From Xylanibacillus composti (GTDB lineage: Bacteria; Bacillota; Bacilli; Paenibacillales; K13): DNA of 64,000 nucleotides. Shown here one piece after another: positions 1 through 8,659 of this stretch. The DNA lies in NCBI RefSeq assembly GCF_018403685.1, contig NZ_BOVK01000003.1, forward strand, positions 40,238 to 104,237, in the 5' to 3' direction. The notes under the pieces are model-generated. The model had not been told where the DNA came from, made no database searches, and saw only the letters and a program-made list of their open reading frames with translations. Made by a program: the position numbers and the translations under genes. How positions within the stretch are numbered: the first letter of the stretch is position 1; the number at the start of each line of letters is the position of its first letter.

Positions 1-311
1 AGATGCTTCTTAAGCTCTGCCACCAGAGCGAAATCTCGCCAGTTAGGCAAGTTGGGCGGACAAGTAATGCGTCCTCCCGCAGGGTCGAGCGGACCGGGCG
101 CGCCAATGCCAATACCGAGCATATGCTCCTGTTCCAAACGGTTCGCGGCCATTAATCGCTTGATTGCTTCGGCAATGCGCGAGACCATGTCCTCCGGGGA
201 GATGGATAAGTCTGTAGGGAGCGACTCCCGCGTAATCACCCGTCCTTCGCCATCCACAATGCCGATGGCGACCTTGGTGCCGCCTATATCGATCCCGATT
301 GCATAACTCAT
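1..311 (-). CDS. glcK: ROK-family glucokinase, N-terminal part (gene runs off the left edge)
   Basis: About 103 N-terminal residues are visible; the gene continues beyond position 1. The protein opens MSYAIGIDIGGTKVAIG, the phosphate-binding DxGxT motif of ROK sugar kinases, and has GIGIGAPGPLDPAGG near residue 75, the second ROK signature. Family members phosphorylate glucose with ATP in the cytoplasm. The start ATG at 311 has a GGAGG site about 8 nt upstream. Other ROK members (fructokinases, repressors) are possible because the sugar-binding and zinc-binding half is outside the window, but the lack of an N-terminal HTH argues against a repressor. Confidence 0.85.
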   Translation of the reverse strand, partial: MSYAIGIDIGGTKVAIGIVDGEGRVITRESLPTDLSISPEDMVSRIAEAIKRLMAANRLEQEHMLGIGIGAPGPLDPAGGRITCPPNLPNWRDFALVAELKKH

Positions 312-512
312 GATGAACGCCTCCATAATGAATTTCCTATTCTTTATCACAGTAGCAGACCAAAATCGGGAATGCAACGAGATGTGCCGGCCGCTTGATG
401 GGAACATGCTGCTTCTGCCCCAGGTGCCTGGAAGATGAGCGGACGACATCGTGTAAAAAAACGCAAAACGGATAAGCTAATGACGGGTTATTCTGAGGAA
501 AGGGTGCATGGC

Positions 513-872
513 ATGGCGAATGAGCTGTTGTTCCACTTTTCGGATCGAAGCGGTGCCGAGCTGGCTTTCGATACGCTGCAGGAGCTGGGGTACAAGCCAA
601 AGCTGTCCGCTGACCGAAAATATGTGCAAATACATTTGGAGTCTGATGACCTGACTTCGGCTTTGGAGATTTCGCAAGCGTCCGGCGGGACATTGGTGGA
701 GGAGCCTGCCGGGCAGCAGCATGCTGTTTTTCAGCAGGCTTATCCGATACAGGAAGGATACGAGGAAGGGCTTGCAGCGCGAGAAGATACGGCTGAAACG
801 CTTCGACTGCCTGCCCATCTGGTGACCGAGGATTTCCCCGAATTTTATATGCAGCCTGAGTCCGAAACCTAA
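513..872 (+). CDS. Conserved hypothetical protein, 119 aa
   Basis: I do not recognise a named family. The product is soluble and acidic, with a first half (MANELLFHFSDRSGAE) that looks like a small alpha/beta domain and a Glu-rich tail. ATG 513 is preferred over earlier in-frame codons because AGGAAAGGG lies 8 nt upstream. A strong terminator follows directly, so it is probably monocistronic. Confidence 0.7.
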   Translation: MANELLFHFSDRSGAELAFDTLQELGYKPKLSADRKYVQIHLESDDLTSALEISQASGGTLVEEPAGQQHAVFQQAYPIQEGYEEGLAAREDTAETLRLPAHLVTEDFPEFYMQPESET

Positions 873-884
873 TAACGGCATCCC

Positions 885-919
885 AAAAAACCGGAAAGCT
901 GACCAGCTCCGGTTTTTTT
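885..919. terminator. Bidirectional intrinsic terminator
   Basis: A-tract, CCGGA stem with inner AGCT/AGCT pairing, TCCGG and a run of seven T. It lies between convergent genes (513-872 and 948-2243) and has A and T tracts on both sides, so it can serve both strands. Confidence 0.8.
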
Positions 920-947
920 GCTGTTTGCTCCGGTCATCAGCACCTGA

Positions 948-2243
948 CTAGGAAGTGGAAGACGCCGCTTTTTCCAGGGCGGCTTGCTCGGCGGCATGCA
1001 TGCCGGCCGTATAGCCGGTTGCGAAAGCTGCTGTAATGTTGTATCCACCCGTGTAGCCGTGGACGTCAAGGATTTCGCCGCAGAAGTACAAGCCGCTCAT
1101 CAGCTTGGAGCCCATCGTTTTCGGATGGATTTCCTTCAGATGCACGCCCCCGCCCGTTACAAAAGCCTCTTCAATCGACAAGGTTCCGTCTATCGCAATC
1201 GGGAAAGCTTTCACAAGCGCCGTCAAGTCCTGCCAAGGCTGCTTCGGCAGATGATCGCAGGTTATGGCGCCATCCAGCTTCGCACGATCGAGCAGCAAGG
1301 GGACAAGACGATCAGGCAGCCATACCTTCAGCATATTGCGAAGCAGTTTGCGCGGCTCGTTCTTCCAGGCTCGCTGCCACTCTATAGACAGCTCCTCCTT
1401 GGAGAAAGGAGGGAACAGATCAATCGTCAGTTGAACCGGTTTGCCGCCGGCCTTTTTTTGCTCCTTCACAACGAACTGGCTGCAGCGCAGGGCTGCCGGT
1501 CCCGACAGGCCGAAATGGGTAAACAGCATGTCGCCTTCATGGCTGATCGCGAGTTTGCCCTTCTCATTCCATACTGACAACGTCACATTGCGCAAGGACA
1601 AGCCCTGCAGCTCCCGGTTGCGGATAAAAGCCTCACTGGACCGCAATGGCACTTCTGTCGGGTACAGCTCTGTGATCGTATGTCCGGCTGCCTCCGCCCA
1701 AGCGAAGCCGTCCCCGGTGCTTCCCGTGTGCGGCACCGACTTGCCGCCAGTAGCGATAATGACACAGCGGCTGTGCAGGATTTCTCCCGAATTGAGACGG
1801 ACCCCCGCCGTATGCCCGTACTCATACAGCACTTCCTTAACCGGAGCATGCGTATAAATCTCCACGCCAAGCGCTGTGACTTTCCGTATGAGCGCGTCCA
1901 CGACGGTCTTGGCCTTGTCGCTGACCGGGAACATCCGGCCGTTGTCTTCCTCTTTCAGCCGAATTCCCAGCTGCTCGAAGAAAGCGATAATATCCCGGTT
2001 GCTGAAGTGGCTGAAGGCGCTGTAAAGGAAGCGCCCGTTGCCGGGAATGTTCCGGATGAGCTCGTCCAGTTCCTTGGCATTCGTGACATTGCATCGCCCG
2101 CCGCCCGAAATGCCCAGCTTTCGTCCAAGCTTGTCTCCTTTGTCCACCAGCGCGACAGATGCGCCGCGCTCCCCTGCAGCCACCGCGGCCATCAGTCCGG
2201 AAGGGCCGCCGCCAATAATGATGATATCGTGCTGCATCTTCAC
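948..2243 (-). CDS. HI0933/YhiN-type FAD-dependent oxidoreductase
   Basis: 431 aa. The N-terminus [14 protein letters not shown] is a Rossmann GxGxxG dinucleotide-binding site, followed by the family hallmark [14 protein letters not shown] (about residues 40-53). The C-terminus contains [12 protein letters not shown] and [16 protein letters not shown], the second FAD-contact region of this family. Members are often annotated as aminoacetone oxidase or NAD(P)/FAD-dependent oxidoreductase; the substrate is unknown. The GTG start at 2243 has GAAGGGA 8 nt upstream; ATG 2237 is an alternative. Confidence 0.85.
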   Translation of the reverse strand: MKMQHDIIIIGGGPSGLMAAVAAGERGASVALVDKGDKLGRKLGISGGGRCNVTNAKELDELIRNIPGNGRFLYSAFSHFSNRDIIAFFEQLGIRLKEEDNGRMFPVSDKAKTVVDALIRKVTALGVEIYTHAPVKEVLYEYGHTAGVRLNSGEILHSRCVIIATGGKSVPHTGSTGDGFAWAEAAGHTITELYPTEVPLRSSEAFIRNRELQGLSLRNVTLSVWNEKGKLAISHEGDMLFTHFGLSGPAALRCSQFVVKEQKKAGGKPVQLTIDLFPPFSKEELSIEWQRAWKNEPRKLLRNMLKVWLPDRLVPLLLDRAKLDGAITCDHLPKQPWQDLTALVKAFPIAIDGTLSIEEAFVTGGGVHLKEIHPKTMGSKLMSGLYFCGEILDVHGYTGGYNITAAFATGYTAGMHAAEQAALEKAASSTS

Positions 2244-2452
2244 TCTGCTTTCCCTTCACCTTGAAATTTTCTCTAATTGTAGCACACTTTATTTTAGCAG
2301 GAGAAATAGGAGCGGGGATGGAACACGGTTTCTTTTTTGATTAAAGCTATGGCGCTCGGCCACATCAGGCAGCCTTGTCCCCGTTAACCCGCAGTGCTGG
2401 GGGAGAAAAAGCTTCATGCCCACTCACCCGCAGCGCTGCCAGTCCGCAAACT

Positions 2453-2707
2453 TCACTTTTTCTTTTTGCCCGTGCTTTTCCTGGAATGGGTCTTGCCCTT
2501 GGTCTTGCCAGCCGGCACAGCGCTTGGGAGAAAAAGCACCTCGCCGGGATGGATGACATCCGTCTCTTGAATTTGGTCGTTCGCCTGCAGCAAATTGGCC
2601 CTTGTCACATTGAACTTTTCCGCGATGCTGTAGAGAGAATCGCCGTACTGCACTACGTAGAACCGCCCGTACAGTTTCTGCAAACCGGCTGCTGTCGGGA
2701 TCCGCAC
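2453..2707 (-). CDS. Small LysM-domain protein
   Basis: 84 aa. A single LysM module (VVQYGDSLYSIAEKFNV...IHPGEVLFLP) occupies most of the protein, followed by a very basic Lys/Arg tail. LysM binds peptidoglycan or chitin; no signal peptide is visible, as in small LysM proteins of Bacillales that act on the forespore or at lysis. GTG 2707 is preferred because GGAGGTGAG lies at correct spacing; an in-frame GTG at 2716 overlaps that site. Confidence 0.8.
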   Translation of the reverse strand: MRIPTAAGLQKLYGRFYVVQYGDSLYSIAEKFNVTRANLLQANDQIQETDVIHPGEVLFLPSAVPAGKTKGKTHSRKSTGKKKK

Positions 2708-2812
2708 TTTACTCACCTCCTCTTTACCTTATGGGCTTTCGTCACAAGCGGGCACGGCACATGCCTATGCGCTATAATGAAAGCAGAAATGAACGTTAAA
2801 GGGGGACTTGTG

Positions 2813-3694
2813 ATGAACGGAGCTGTCTTCCAGTTGGGACCGCTTGCGATTAACGGCCAGCTGCTGGCGCTGCTGCTTGCTTTTCTTGGCTTCTATCTGG
2901 GGCTGCGGCTTTGGCTGCGAAGTGCGGAGGAGGAAGAGGCCAAGCAGATTGACGAATGGACGTGGAATGCAGGAGCGGGAGCCATAATCATATGGAAGTT
3001 TGGAGAACTGCTGCTTCAGCCTGCCATACTGGCCAATGGATTGACAGCGCTGATCATGCCCGGCAGCCAGAGAAGCGCATGGCTTGCATTGGGCTGGGTA
3101 GTTATTTACCTGTTATGGAAATGGAGGAGGAGCAGGATCTCGGCAGTGCTGCAGGCATTGGATGCTTGGCTCTTTGCCGCAGTCATCGGCATGGCCGTTT
3201 ACGCCGGATGGAGCATGGAGCTCGGCCGACCGACAAATGCCCCCATAGGCTGGGAACCCGCTGGATTAAGCACTGGCTATCATCCCATATTTTTATATCA
3301 AGTTGTGTTTGGCTTAGCCATGGCCGGCGTGCTGTTCAGGTGGAGAGGACGAAGTAGGGGAGAGGTGTTTGGATGGGGGATGGCAGCGGCGGGAGCGGGA
3401 AGCATGATTATCTCGTTCTTTGCCATCCAAGGAAGCGCCCATGCCGTTTTCGTTGGCTTGTCCTATGCACAGTGGAAGTTTGCCGGGATGATGCTCGGGG
3501 GACTGTTCTGGATCAGGATAGCCCTGCCCGCATTGAAGCATAATAAATCGGGAAAGGAGATGATTGTCATGTCGAACAACCAGTCCAATAATTCCAAGGC
3601 TCAACAGGAGCATGAGAGGGAAAACAAAGAACAGCGCGATTTCACGATGGGCGTGGACAAAAAGCTCTCCGGCCCGAACCGGCCTGCAGAATAA
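2813..3694 (+). CDS. Lgt-like polytopic membrane protein with a hydrophilic C-terminal tail
   Basis: 293 aa with about six or seven hydrophobic segments in residues 1-250. The middle (ELGRPTNAPIGWEP, then YHPIFLYQ) resembles the prolipoprotein diacylglyceryl transferase fold, where HPxQLYE is typical, but the GRxGNFxNxE signature is not intact, so transferase activity is doubtful. ATG 2813 follows AAAGGGGGAC. The last 41 residues (from Met at 3569) are polar and unlike the rest; that Met has its own AAAGGAG site 9 nt upstream, so a separate small protein may be made from the same frame. Confidence 0.7.
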   Translation: MNGAVFQLGPLAINGQLLALLLAFLGFYLGLRLWLRSAEEEEAKQIDEWTWNAGAGAIIIWKFGELLLQPAILANGLTALIMPGSQRSAWLALGWVVIYLLWKWRRSRISAVLQALDAWLFAAVIGMAVYAGWSMELGRPTNAPIGWEPAGLSTGYHPIFLYQVVFGLAMAGVLFRWRGRSRGEVFGWGMAAAGAGSMIISFFAIQGSAHAVFVGLSYAQWKFAGMMLGGLFWIRIALPALKHNKSGKEMIVMSNNQSNNSKAQQEHERENKEQRDFTMGVDKKLSGPNRPAE

Positions 3695-3722
3695 TGAACC
3701 CTGAGTAAGAATGGGGAAGAAG

Positions 3723-3752
3723 GCCGCCCGTTTCAGCTTGGGCGGTTCCCTT
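3723..3752 (+). terminator. Probable terminator after the Lgt-like gene
   Basis: CCGCCC and GGGCGG pair across a 10-nt loop that starts at 3730, followed by a weak pyrimidine tract. No long T run, so termination strength is uncertain. Confidence 0.4.
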
Positions 3753-3824
3753 CATCTTGGCCAAGGAAAAATGGCATCATTCATCATAGTATCGGAATAG
3801 CTACAGCAAGGGGGCGAGCGCAGC

Positions 3825-4268
3825 ATGGATTTGGAAAAATGGATGCAGCACAAAAAAGAGGCAGAGGATCGGCTGGCTTCGCTTGGCGATGAAGCGCTCG
3901 ATCCGTACGAGATCAATTTTCGCCCGGAATTTGAGCAGGGGCGAGGACCGAAAAAAGCATTTATGAATGAATTCGGTGTAGTCATCGGCGACCATGAATA
4001 CGAATCGGAGCATTCCCCTCTCCAGCAGTGGTCGAAGGAAACCGATCCCTCCATCATGTCGGGCGACCAGTGGGTACATGCCTACAAGGACATCGGCTTT
4101 CAGACTGAAGAGAACCGGGACTATTTTGAAAAGGGAATTGTTCCCCAGGGCGGCATGTTTATGCATCCGGACAAAGATGTGGCCTATGAGAGCAATCTGG
4201 AGCATTATGACGGGGAGCCGCAGCAGGAGGATGAGCACAATCTCAAGGGGGATCGTCCCAAGAAATAA
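3825..4268 (+). CDS. DUF3905 family protein
   Basis: 147 aa, highly charged and rich in Glu, Asp and Tyr, with the conserved patches LDPYEINF, GVVIGDHEYES and ETDPSIMSGDQWVH that I associate with DUF3905 of Bacillaceae and Paenibacillaceae. The function is unknown; the taxonomic spread suggests a sporulation link (inference). AGGGGGCG precedes the ATG by about 10 nt. Confidence 0.75.
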   Translation: MDLEKWMQHKKEAEDRLASLGDEALDPYEINFRPEFEQGRGPKKAFMNEFGVVIGDHEYESEHSPLQQWSKETDPSIMSGDQWVHAYKDIGFQTEENRDYFEKGIVPQGGMFMHPDKDVAYESNLEHYDGEPQQEDEHNLKGDRPKK

Positions 4269-4294
4269 GCCTGTACTGCAGCATCCGCTATGCA

Positions 4295-4322
4295 TTGCTT
4301 TCGCTCCTGAGACATGTATAAT
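4295..4322 (+). promoter_or_regulatory. Sigma-A-type promoter of the bacilliredoxin gene
   Basis: TTGCTT (4295-4300), 16-nt spacer, TATAAT (4317-4322), about 38 nt before the start codon. Confidence 0.7.
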
Positions 4323-4360
4323 AGACTCAAAGAACGATTCTCATGAGGGAGGGAAAGCAA

Positions 4361-4795
4361 ATGTTTCAATCATTTGATATGTATATGAAGGATATGGTTC
4401 AACCGATGAGGGATGAACTGACCAATCTGGGCATCAAGGAATTGTTGACCCCCGAGGAAGTGGAAGAGGCGCTGACACAATCCAAGGGCACAGCGCTTGT
4501 TGTTGTGAATTCCGTATGCGGATGCGCAGCCGGCCAATGCCGCCCGGGCGTTGCCAAAGCGCTGCAGCATGACACCGTACCGGATCACCTGTTCACGGTA
4601 TTCGCCGGACAGGAGAAGGAAGCGACAGCCAAGGCCCGCGAATACTTTGCGCCATACCCTCCGTCATCGCCTTCTATCGCCTTGATGAAGGATGGGGAAT
4701 TGGTGCATTTCATCGAGCGGCACCAAATCGAAGACCGCTCCGCTGACGCGATTGCTGCGGAACTGACAGCTGCTTTCGATCAGCACTGCAAGTAA
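4361..4795 (+). CDS. BrxA/BrxB (YphP/YqiW) family bacilliredoxin
   Basis: 144 aa, the usual family length. The active site CGC lies in VNSVCGCAAGQCRPG (about residues 48-62). Family members remove bacillithiol from S-bacillithiolated proteins after oxidative stress in Bacillota. An extra Cys follows the motif (GQC). GAGGGAGGG upstream selects ATG 4361. The gene has its own promoter and a terminator downstream. Confidence 0.9.
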   Translation: MFQSFDMYMKDMVQPMRDELTNLGIKELLTPEEVEEALTQSKGTALVVVNSVCGCAAGQCRPGVAKALQHDTVPDHLFTVFAGQEKEATAKAREYFAPYPPSSPSIALMKDGELVHFIERHQIEDRSADAIAAELTAAFDQHCK

Positions 4796-4891
4796 AACGA
4801 GCTTGAAGGGGAAGAAGGCCTGGCGGCAGGGCACTGTGGCGGATAAGCTTAAAACGCGATGAGTAGCCCTGAGCAGGCTTCGGCCATGTAT

Positions 4892-4929
4892 AAGCGCTGG
4901 TACTCCGATTAGGAGGATCAGCGCTTTTT
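4892..4929 (+). terminator. Intrinsic terminator downstream of the bacilliredoxin gene
   Basis: AAGCGCTG pairs with CAGCGCTT across about 20 nt, followed by a T5 run. Confidence 0.7.
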
Positions 4930-5049
4930 GTCATGTCCGCTCAGTTGGCAGTCACTCGCTTGCTCCGCAGCGCCGATTCCGAAGCTCAGCCATACGAGCT
5001 AGTCTTGTTATCTCGTTCGTCGTCCCCTGTTGTAGTTAGAACAGAGCTC

Positions 5050-5214
5050 TTCGCTATCCCCGTAACTCAGCCAGAGGTTAGTGCGGTCCCCGGCTGTTCG
5101 CTATCCCCGTAACTCAGCCAGGGGTAAGTGAGGTCCCGAGCTCTTCGCTATCCCCGTAACTCAGCCAGAGGTTAGTGCGGTCCCCAGCTGTTCGCTATCC
5201 CCGTAACTCAGCTA
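5050..5214 (+). repeat. Tandem array: about 3.5 copies of a 47-bp unit
   Basis: Copies begin at 5050, 5097, 5144 and 5191, a period of exactly 47 bp. Each opens with TTCGCTATCCCCGTAACTCA; the second half of the unit varies at a few positions. The array lies in a 613-bp gene-free stretch (4930-5542) in which I found no convincing gene. A more degenerate relative (ACACTATCCC...GCAGCT) is at 5242-5263. Confidence 0.9.
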
Positions 5215-5425
5215 TTCTGAATTTACGCATGCCAGCGACTAACACTATCCCTTCTACGCAGCTACTGTGCGCATTCATCCATCATGCATATTGCTGCCCC
5301 AACCCCGTGGCTCAGAAGCAAGAGAGCCGGATGTTTCGTTTCCTTGCTCGAATATTATATCGAACTGATAGGCTCTCTCTGAGTAAGCAGGCATCTCTTG
5401 TGCAAGCAAGTGTGAGTGTGTCCAA

Positions 5426-5449
5426 GCTGAGCGAAGGGGATAGCCAACA
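5426..5449 (-). repeat. Inverted copy of the dispersed CTATCCCC repeat
   Basis: GCTGAGCGAAGGGGATAGCC plus CAACA is the reverse complement of the core of the tandem array and differs at one base from the copy at 27057-27080. Confidence 0.85.
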
Positions 5450-5542
5450 AAAGGAGGTAAAAGATTACCCAAGCTGCCGACGATGACGCCAAAATCCCCG
5501 AACTCGAAGGACTTCAAGGAATTTTAGAAGAATGAACCAGCT

Positions 5543-6163
5543 TCACCCTTCCTTATGGGCAGGGCAATATTTGCGCATATGCGCGATTGTCTCCTCGTCG
5601 CGAGGAGCCGAGCGCTTCTGCAGCGCTTGCTCGACTTCGCATCGGCGCTCAGGCTTCCAATTTTGGCCGAATTTGAATTTGGCGGTCAGCGAGTCGATTG
5701 TGATTTTGACAACTGCCGTGCCTTTCAGCTGCGGGACATAGTCAGGGTCGCTTACAGAAATGGGGGCATAGCCGCCTTCCTTTTGCAGTTTGTTCATCAG
5801 CGCGCCGAAGACCGATGCTTTTTCCTCCACATCCTCTATAAGAGATGCATGGCCGCGGATCAATACCGATTTGAAAAATGCTGTAGCCGGACATGCCAGC
5901 TTGGGATCGCTAAAGTAGGAGGGGATCAAGGCGTATTCGTCTGCGACGGCGAATGATACTTTCTCGTTTGCGCGAAGGTCATGGATCTTTTGGCCAATGC
6001 GGCTGCCATGGAAGTAAATGTGGCCGTTATGGTAGACGAAATTGAGGGGAACGAGATAGGGCCAGCCGTCCTCGCCGTGCAGGCCCAGGATGCCGTAAGT
6101 CCTTTCTGCCAGAAATTCATTTACTTCGTGTTCATTCTTTTGTTCGAAGTCTTTTCTTCTCAT
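5543..6163 (-). CDS. Pyridoxamine 5'-phosphate oxidase (PPOX) family flavoprotein
   Basis: 206 aa. The segment TYGILGLHGEDGWPYLVPLNFVYHNGHIYFHG (split barrel strands, about residues 19-50) and the later KVSFAVADEY are typical of the flavin-binding split barrel of PPOX-like proteins. Substrate unknown. ATG 6163 has GGAGG about 8 nt upstream; ATG 6169 is too close. It is divergent from the MocR-type regulator at 6298, a common arrangement in which the regulator controls a vitamin B6 or flavin enzyme next door (inference). Confidence 0.8.
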   Translation of the reverse strand: MRRKDFEQKNEHEVNEFLAERTYGILGLHGEDGWPYLVPLNFVYHNGHIYFHGSRIGQKIHDLRANEKVSFAVADEYALIPSYFSDPKLACPATAFFKSVLIRGHASLIEDVEEKASVFGALMNKLQKEGGYAPISVSDPDYVPQLKGTAVVKITIDSLTAKFKFGQNWKPERRCEVEQALQKRSAPRDEETIAHMRKYCPAHKEG

Positions 6164-6204
6164 GTGCATCGCCTCCGCGTTATTTTGATACATAGAATAC
6201 GGGA

Positions 6205-6233
6205 TAGATTGACATGAAAAAAGATCCAATCTA
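6205..6233. promoter_or_regulatory. Inverted repeat overlapping a promoter in the PPOX/MocR intergenic region
   Basis: TAGATTG (6205-6211) and CAATCTA (6227-6233) form a 7-bp inverted repeat separated by 15 nt. It overlaps TTGACA (6209-6214), 17-nt spacer, TACATT (6232-6237), a good rightward promoter. A related half-site TAGATTCAA occurs near 6256. Likely binding site of the MocR protein (inference). Confidence 0.55.
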
Positions 6234-6297
6234 CATTATTTTTAGTAGACCAATTAGATTCAAACGCTGGGACATCGTGAATGAGGGAGGGGATGCG

Positions 6298-7806
6298 ATG
6301 GATTTTGTCATTCATTATCACCGTCATCGGGAAAAAGCGAAATCCGAGACGGAGGCGGTCTATCAAGCGATTCGCGAAGCGATTATTCAAGGGACATTGA
6401 AGCGCGGGGTCCGTCTGCCTTCAACGCGGGAATTGGCGGTCGGCTTGGGGCTATCGCGGGGGACGGTGAACCTTGTTTATGAGATGCTTGCCGCTGAAGG
6501 CTATGTCGAGGCCGCCGTCGGACGCGGCACATTCGTGGCTTATGACGTGGGGAAGTCGGTTTTCCCGGCAAGCGGCACCCATGCAGATGTGCCGCTGTCG
6601 GAATGGGGCAGACGTATGACCGAAGCTGCACCTCTCGCTCAGAGGGAAATCATGGCCAATACGGCATATGAAGGCGCAGATGCCAGTACGGAGCATGAAG
6701 CGGGAAAAAGTATGATTTCGTTCACGCTGCAAGGACCGGATATCAGCATGTTTCCGATGACGGAATGGAAGCGGGTGATGTATGCACAGGTGCGGGAGGT
6801 ATACGGGCCCGGCCAAGCAGACGGCTGCGAGGCGGCCGGTTACCTGCCGCTGCGGGAGGCTATTGCGCGCATGCTTGGACGCGCCAGAGGCATACAGGCA
6901 GACGCGCAGGATATTGCGATTGTGCATGGCTCCATGCAGGCGATCTTTCTGCTTGCGCAGCTTCTCCTGCAGTCTAGCGACCGTGCCATTGTAGAAGAAC
7001 CGGGATATGGGGGGATCTACCGAGCTGTAAGGTCAACTGGGGCGGACATGGTTGCTGCGCCGGTAGATGAACAAGGCTTGGTGCCGAAGGACTGGGAAGC
7101 GAAGCTTCTGTTTGTTACAGCGGGTCGGCAGTTTCCAACGGGTGCGGTGCTGTCTATGGCGAGAAGGCAGCAGTTGCTTCGCTGGGCATCGCGCACACGC
7201 GCCTTTATTGTAGAGGATGATTATGACAGTGAATTCCGCTATAGGGGCAAGCCTGTCGAGCCGTTGAAGGCATTGGATACGGAAGGAAGAGTCGTCTACA
7301 TTGGCAGCTTTTCGAAATCGATGCCTGCGGCTTTGCGTATAGGCTACGCGGTGCTGCCTCCAGGGCTGCGCCGGCCATTCGTGCAGGCGCAGCGGCTTGC
7401 GGAGCCCCATGCTTCGGGGTTGGCGGAGCAGCGGGCGCTTGCCGCCTTTCTTAATGAGGGGAGCTATGAGAAGCATCTGAGAAGAATGAAACGGATTTAT
7501 GCGCGCAGACGCGAGCTGCTTCGCATGGAGTTGAACGACAGGCTCTCACAGCGCTTCAAGCTGTTCCCCGCCGATGCCGGCCTGCATCTGTTCGCCCGGT
7601 GGAACGGAAATGCGGATGAATATAAGCGGGTTCTCGCTGCCTGCAGACAGGCGGGAGTGGAATGGACGGACGGAGCCGCCTATTATGTGACTGCCGGTCA
7701 TCCGCCCGCTGCCTGCTTCGGCTTTGCGCATCTGCATGAAGAGCAAATCAGTCGGGGAGTGCAGCGAATCCAGCAGGTGCTGAATCGGATGGAATTACTC
7801 GATTAG
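6298..7806 (+). CDS. MocR-type (GntR/aminotransferase) transcriptional regulator
   Basis: 502 aa. N-terminal GntR winged helix (LPSTRELAVGLGLSRGTVNLVYEMLAAEGYV, about residues 36-66) followed by a fold-type I aminotransferase domain with the PLP lysine in GSFSKSMPAALRIGY and the upstream EDDYDSEFRY motif. MocR/PdxR proteins sense PLP and activate or repress neighbouring genes. GAGGGAGGGG 5-10 nt upstream selects ATG 6298. The 3' end overlaps the convergent gene by 4 nt. Confidence 0.9.
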   Translation: MDFVIHYHRHREKAKSETEAVYQAIREAIIQGTLKRGVRLPSTRELAVGLGLSRGTVNLVYEMLAAEGYVEAAVGRGTFVAYDVGKSVFPASGTHADVPLSEWGRRMTEAAPLAQREIMANTAYEGADASTEHEAGKSMISFTLQGPDISMFPMTEWKRVMYAQVREVYGPGQADGCEAAGYLPLREAIARMLGRARGIQADAQDIAIVHGSMQAIFLLAQLLLQSSDRAIVEEPGYGGIYRAVRSTGADMVAAPVDEQGLVPKDWEAKLLFVTAGRQFPTGAVLSMARRQQLLRWASRTRAFIVEDDYDSEFRYRGKPVEPLKALDTEGRVVYIGSFSKSMPAALRIGYAVLPPGLRRPFVQAQRLAEPHASGLAEQRALAAFLNEGSYEKHLRRMKRIYARRRELLRMELNDRLSQRFKLFPADAGLHLFARWNGNADEYKRVLAACRQAGVEWTDGAAYYVTAGHPPAACFGFAHLHEEQISRGVQRIQQVLNRMELLD

Positions 7807-8516
7807 CTCTTGGGGAAAAGAATTCGCTGCGTGCGCTCCATAATTTGCTCGGCACGTCGATTGCCCGCCAGCTTGCGTACGGCATCGTAGCCGCTGGACA
7901 GATTCGGCTTGCGCCGCACGTTGTGCGCGTCTGTGGCCAATACATGAACATAGTCGTTGGCCAGCAGCCATTCGGCGAACCGCCGCACTTCCTCGCCGTT
8001 ATTGCCGTTCAGGCTGTCTGCCGTCACCTGTGTCCACATACCGGCCTGAATCAACTGCTCAACAAGCTCGGGCTGTCTGCGGAAGAATACGTGGCGTTCC
8101 GGGTGGGGAACAATTGGGCGGGTGTTGCGACGTAAAAACCACTTGACCACTTCAAGGGTCTCCGGATTAAAGTCAGACCATCGCTGCTCCAGCAGCACAT
8201 AGTTTTGAGCAGGATCCAGGTAGGAGAACTGGTCGGATTTTGCCTGATCGTAAATGAAAGCCTTGGATTCCAAGCGCACTTCGTTGCCGGGATGAATCGT
8301 CACGGCGATACCCTGGCGGTCCAGTTCCTGTTGCAGCTCCCGGACCTTGCGCTGCACACGCGCTGCCGTATTGCGGTAGGCCAATGTAAAATGGGGAGTC
8401 GCGACAATGTGGCGAATGCCGTCTTCAAAGGCGATTCGGGCCATCTCGACGGATTCCCGCATATCACCCGCTCCGTCATCCAAATCGCTCAAAATATGGC
8501 AGTGTATGTCTATCAT
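7803..8516 (-). CDS. CpsB/YwqE-type PHP-domain protein tyrosine phosphatase
   Basis: 237 aa. The metal site is visible: MIDIHCHILSDLDDGAGD at the start, IVATPHF, PHPERH in the centre and LATDAHN near the end, the order of the PHP phosphatases that dephosphorylate BY-kinases in capsule and exopolysaccharide synthesis. No kinase or polysaccharide gene is adjacent here. GGAGAG precedes the start. Confidence 0.88.
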   Translation of the reverse strand: MIDIHCHILSDLDDGAGDMRESVEMARIAFEDGIRHIVATPHFTLAYRNTAARVQRKVRELQQELDRQGIAVTIHPGNEVRLESKAFIYDQAKSDQFSYLDPAQNYVLLEQRWSDFNPETLEVVKWFLRRNTRPIVPHPERHVFFRRQPELVEQLIQAGMWTQVTADSLNGNNGEEVRRFAEWLLANDYVHVLATDAHNVRRKPNLSSGYDAVRKLAGNRRAEQIMERTQRILFPKS

Positions 8517-8659
8517 CGGCGTCTCTCTCTCCTCTCTTTAGCCCATACGATAGCAAAGGATTCGGTAAAAAGCCAGAAGTGTTGTATAATAAGAGCAAGA
8601 TGTCAGGTTAGTTCACAAGTAGGTTGAAGAGAGCATACGGAAAAGGATGTGCGAAAGCG

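Noticed and set aside
2375..2812. Long 5' extension of the Lgt-like gene
   Set aside because: It lies antisense to the LysM gene and lacks an SD; ATG 2813 has a strong SD and starts the membrane protein.
5050..5214. CRISPR array
   Set aside because: The units are tandem with period 47 and no unique spacers; no cas genes in the window.
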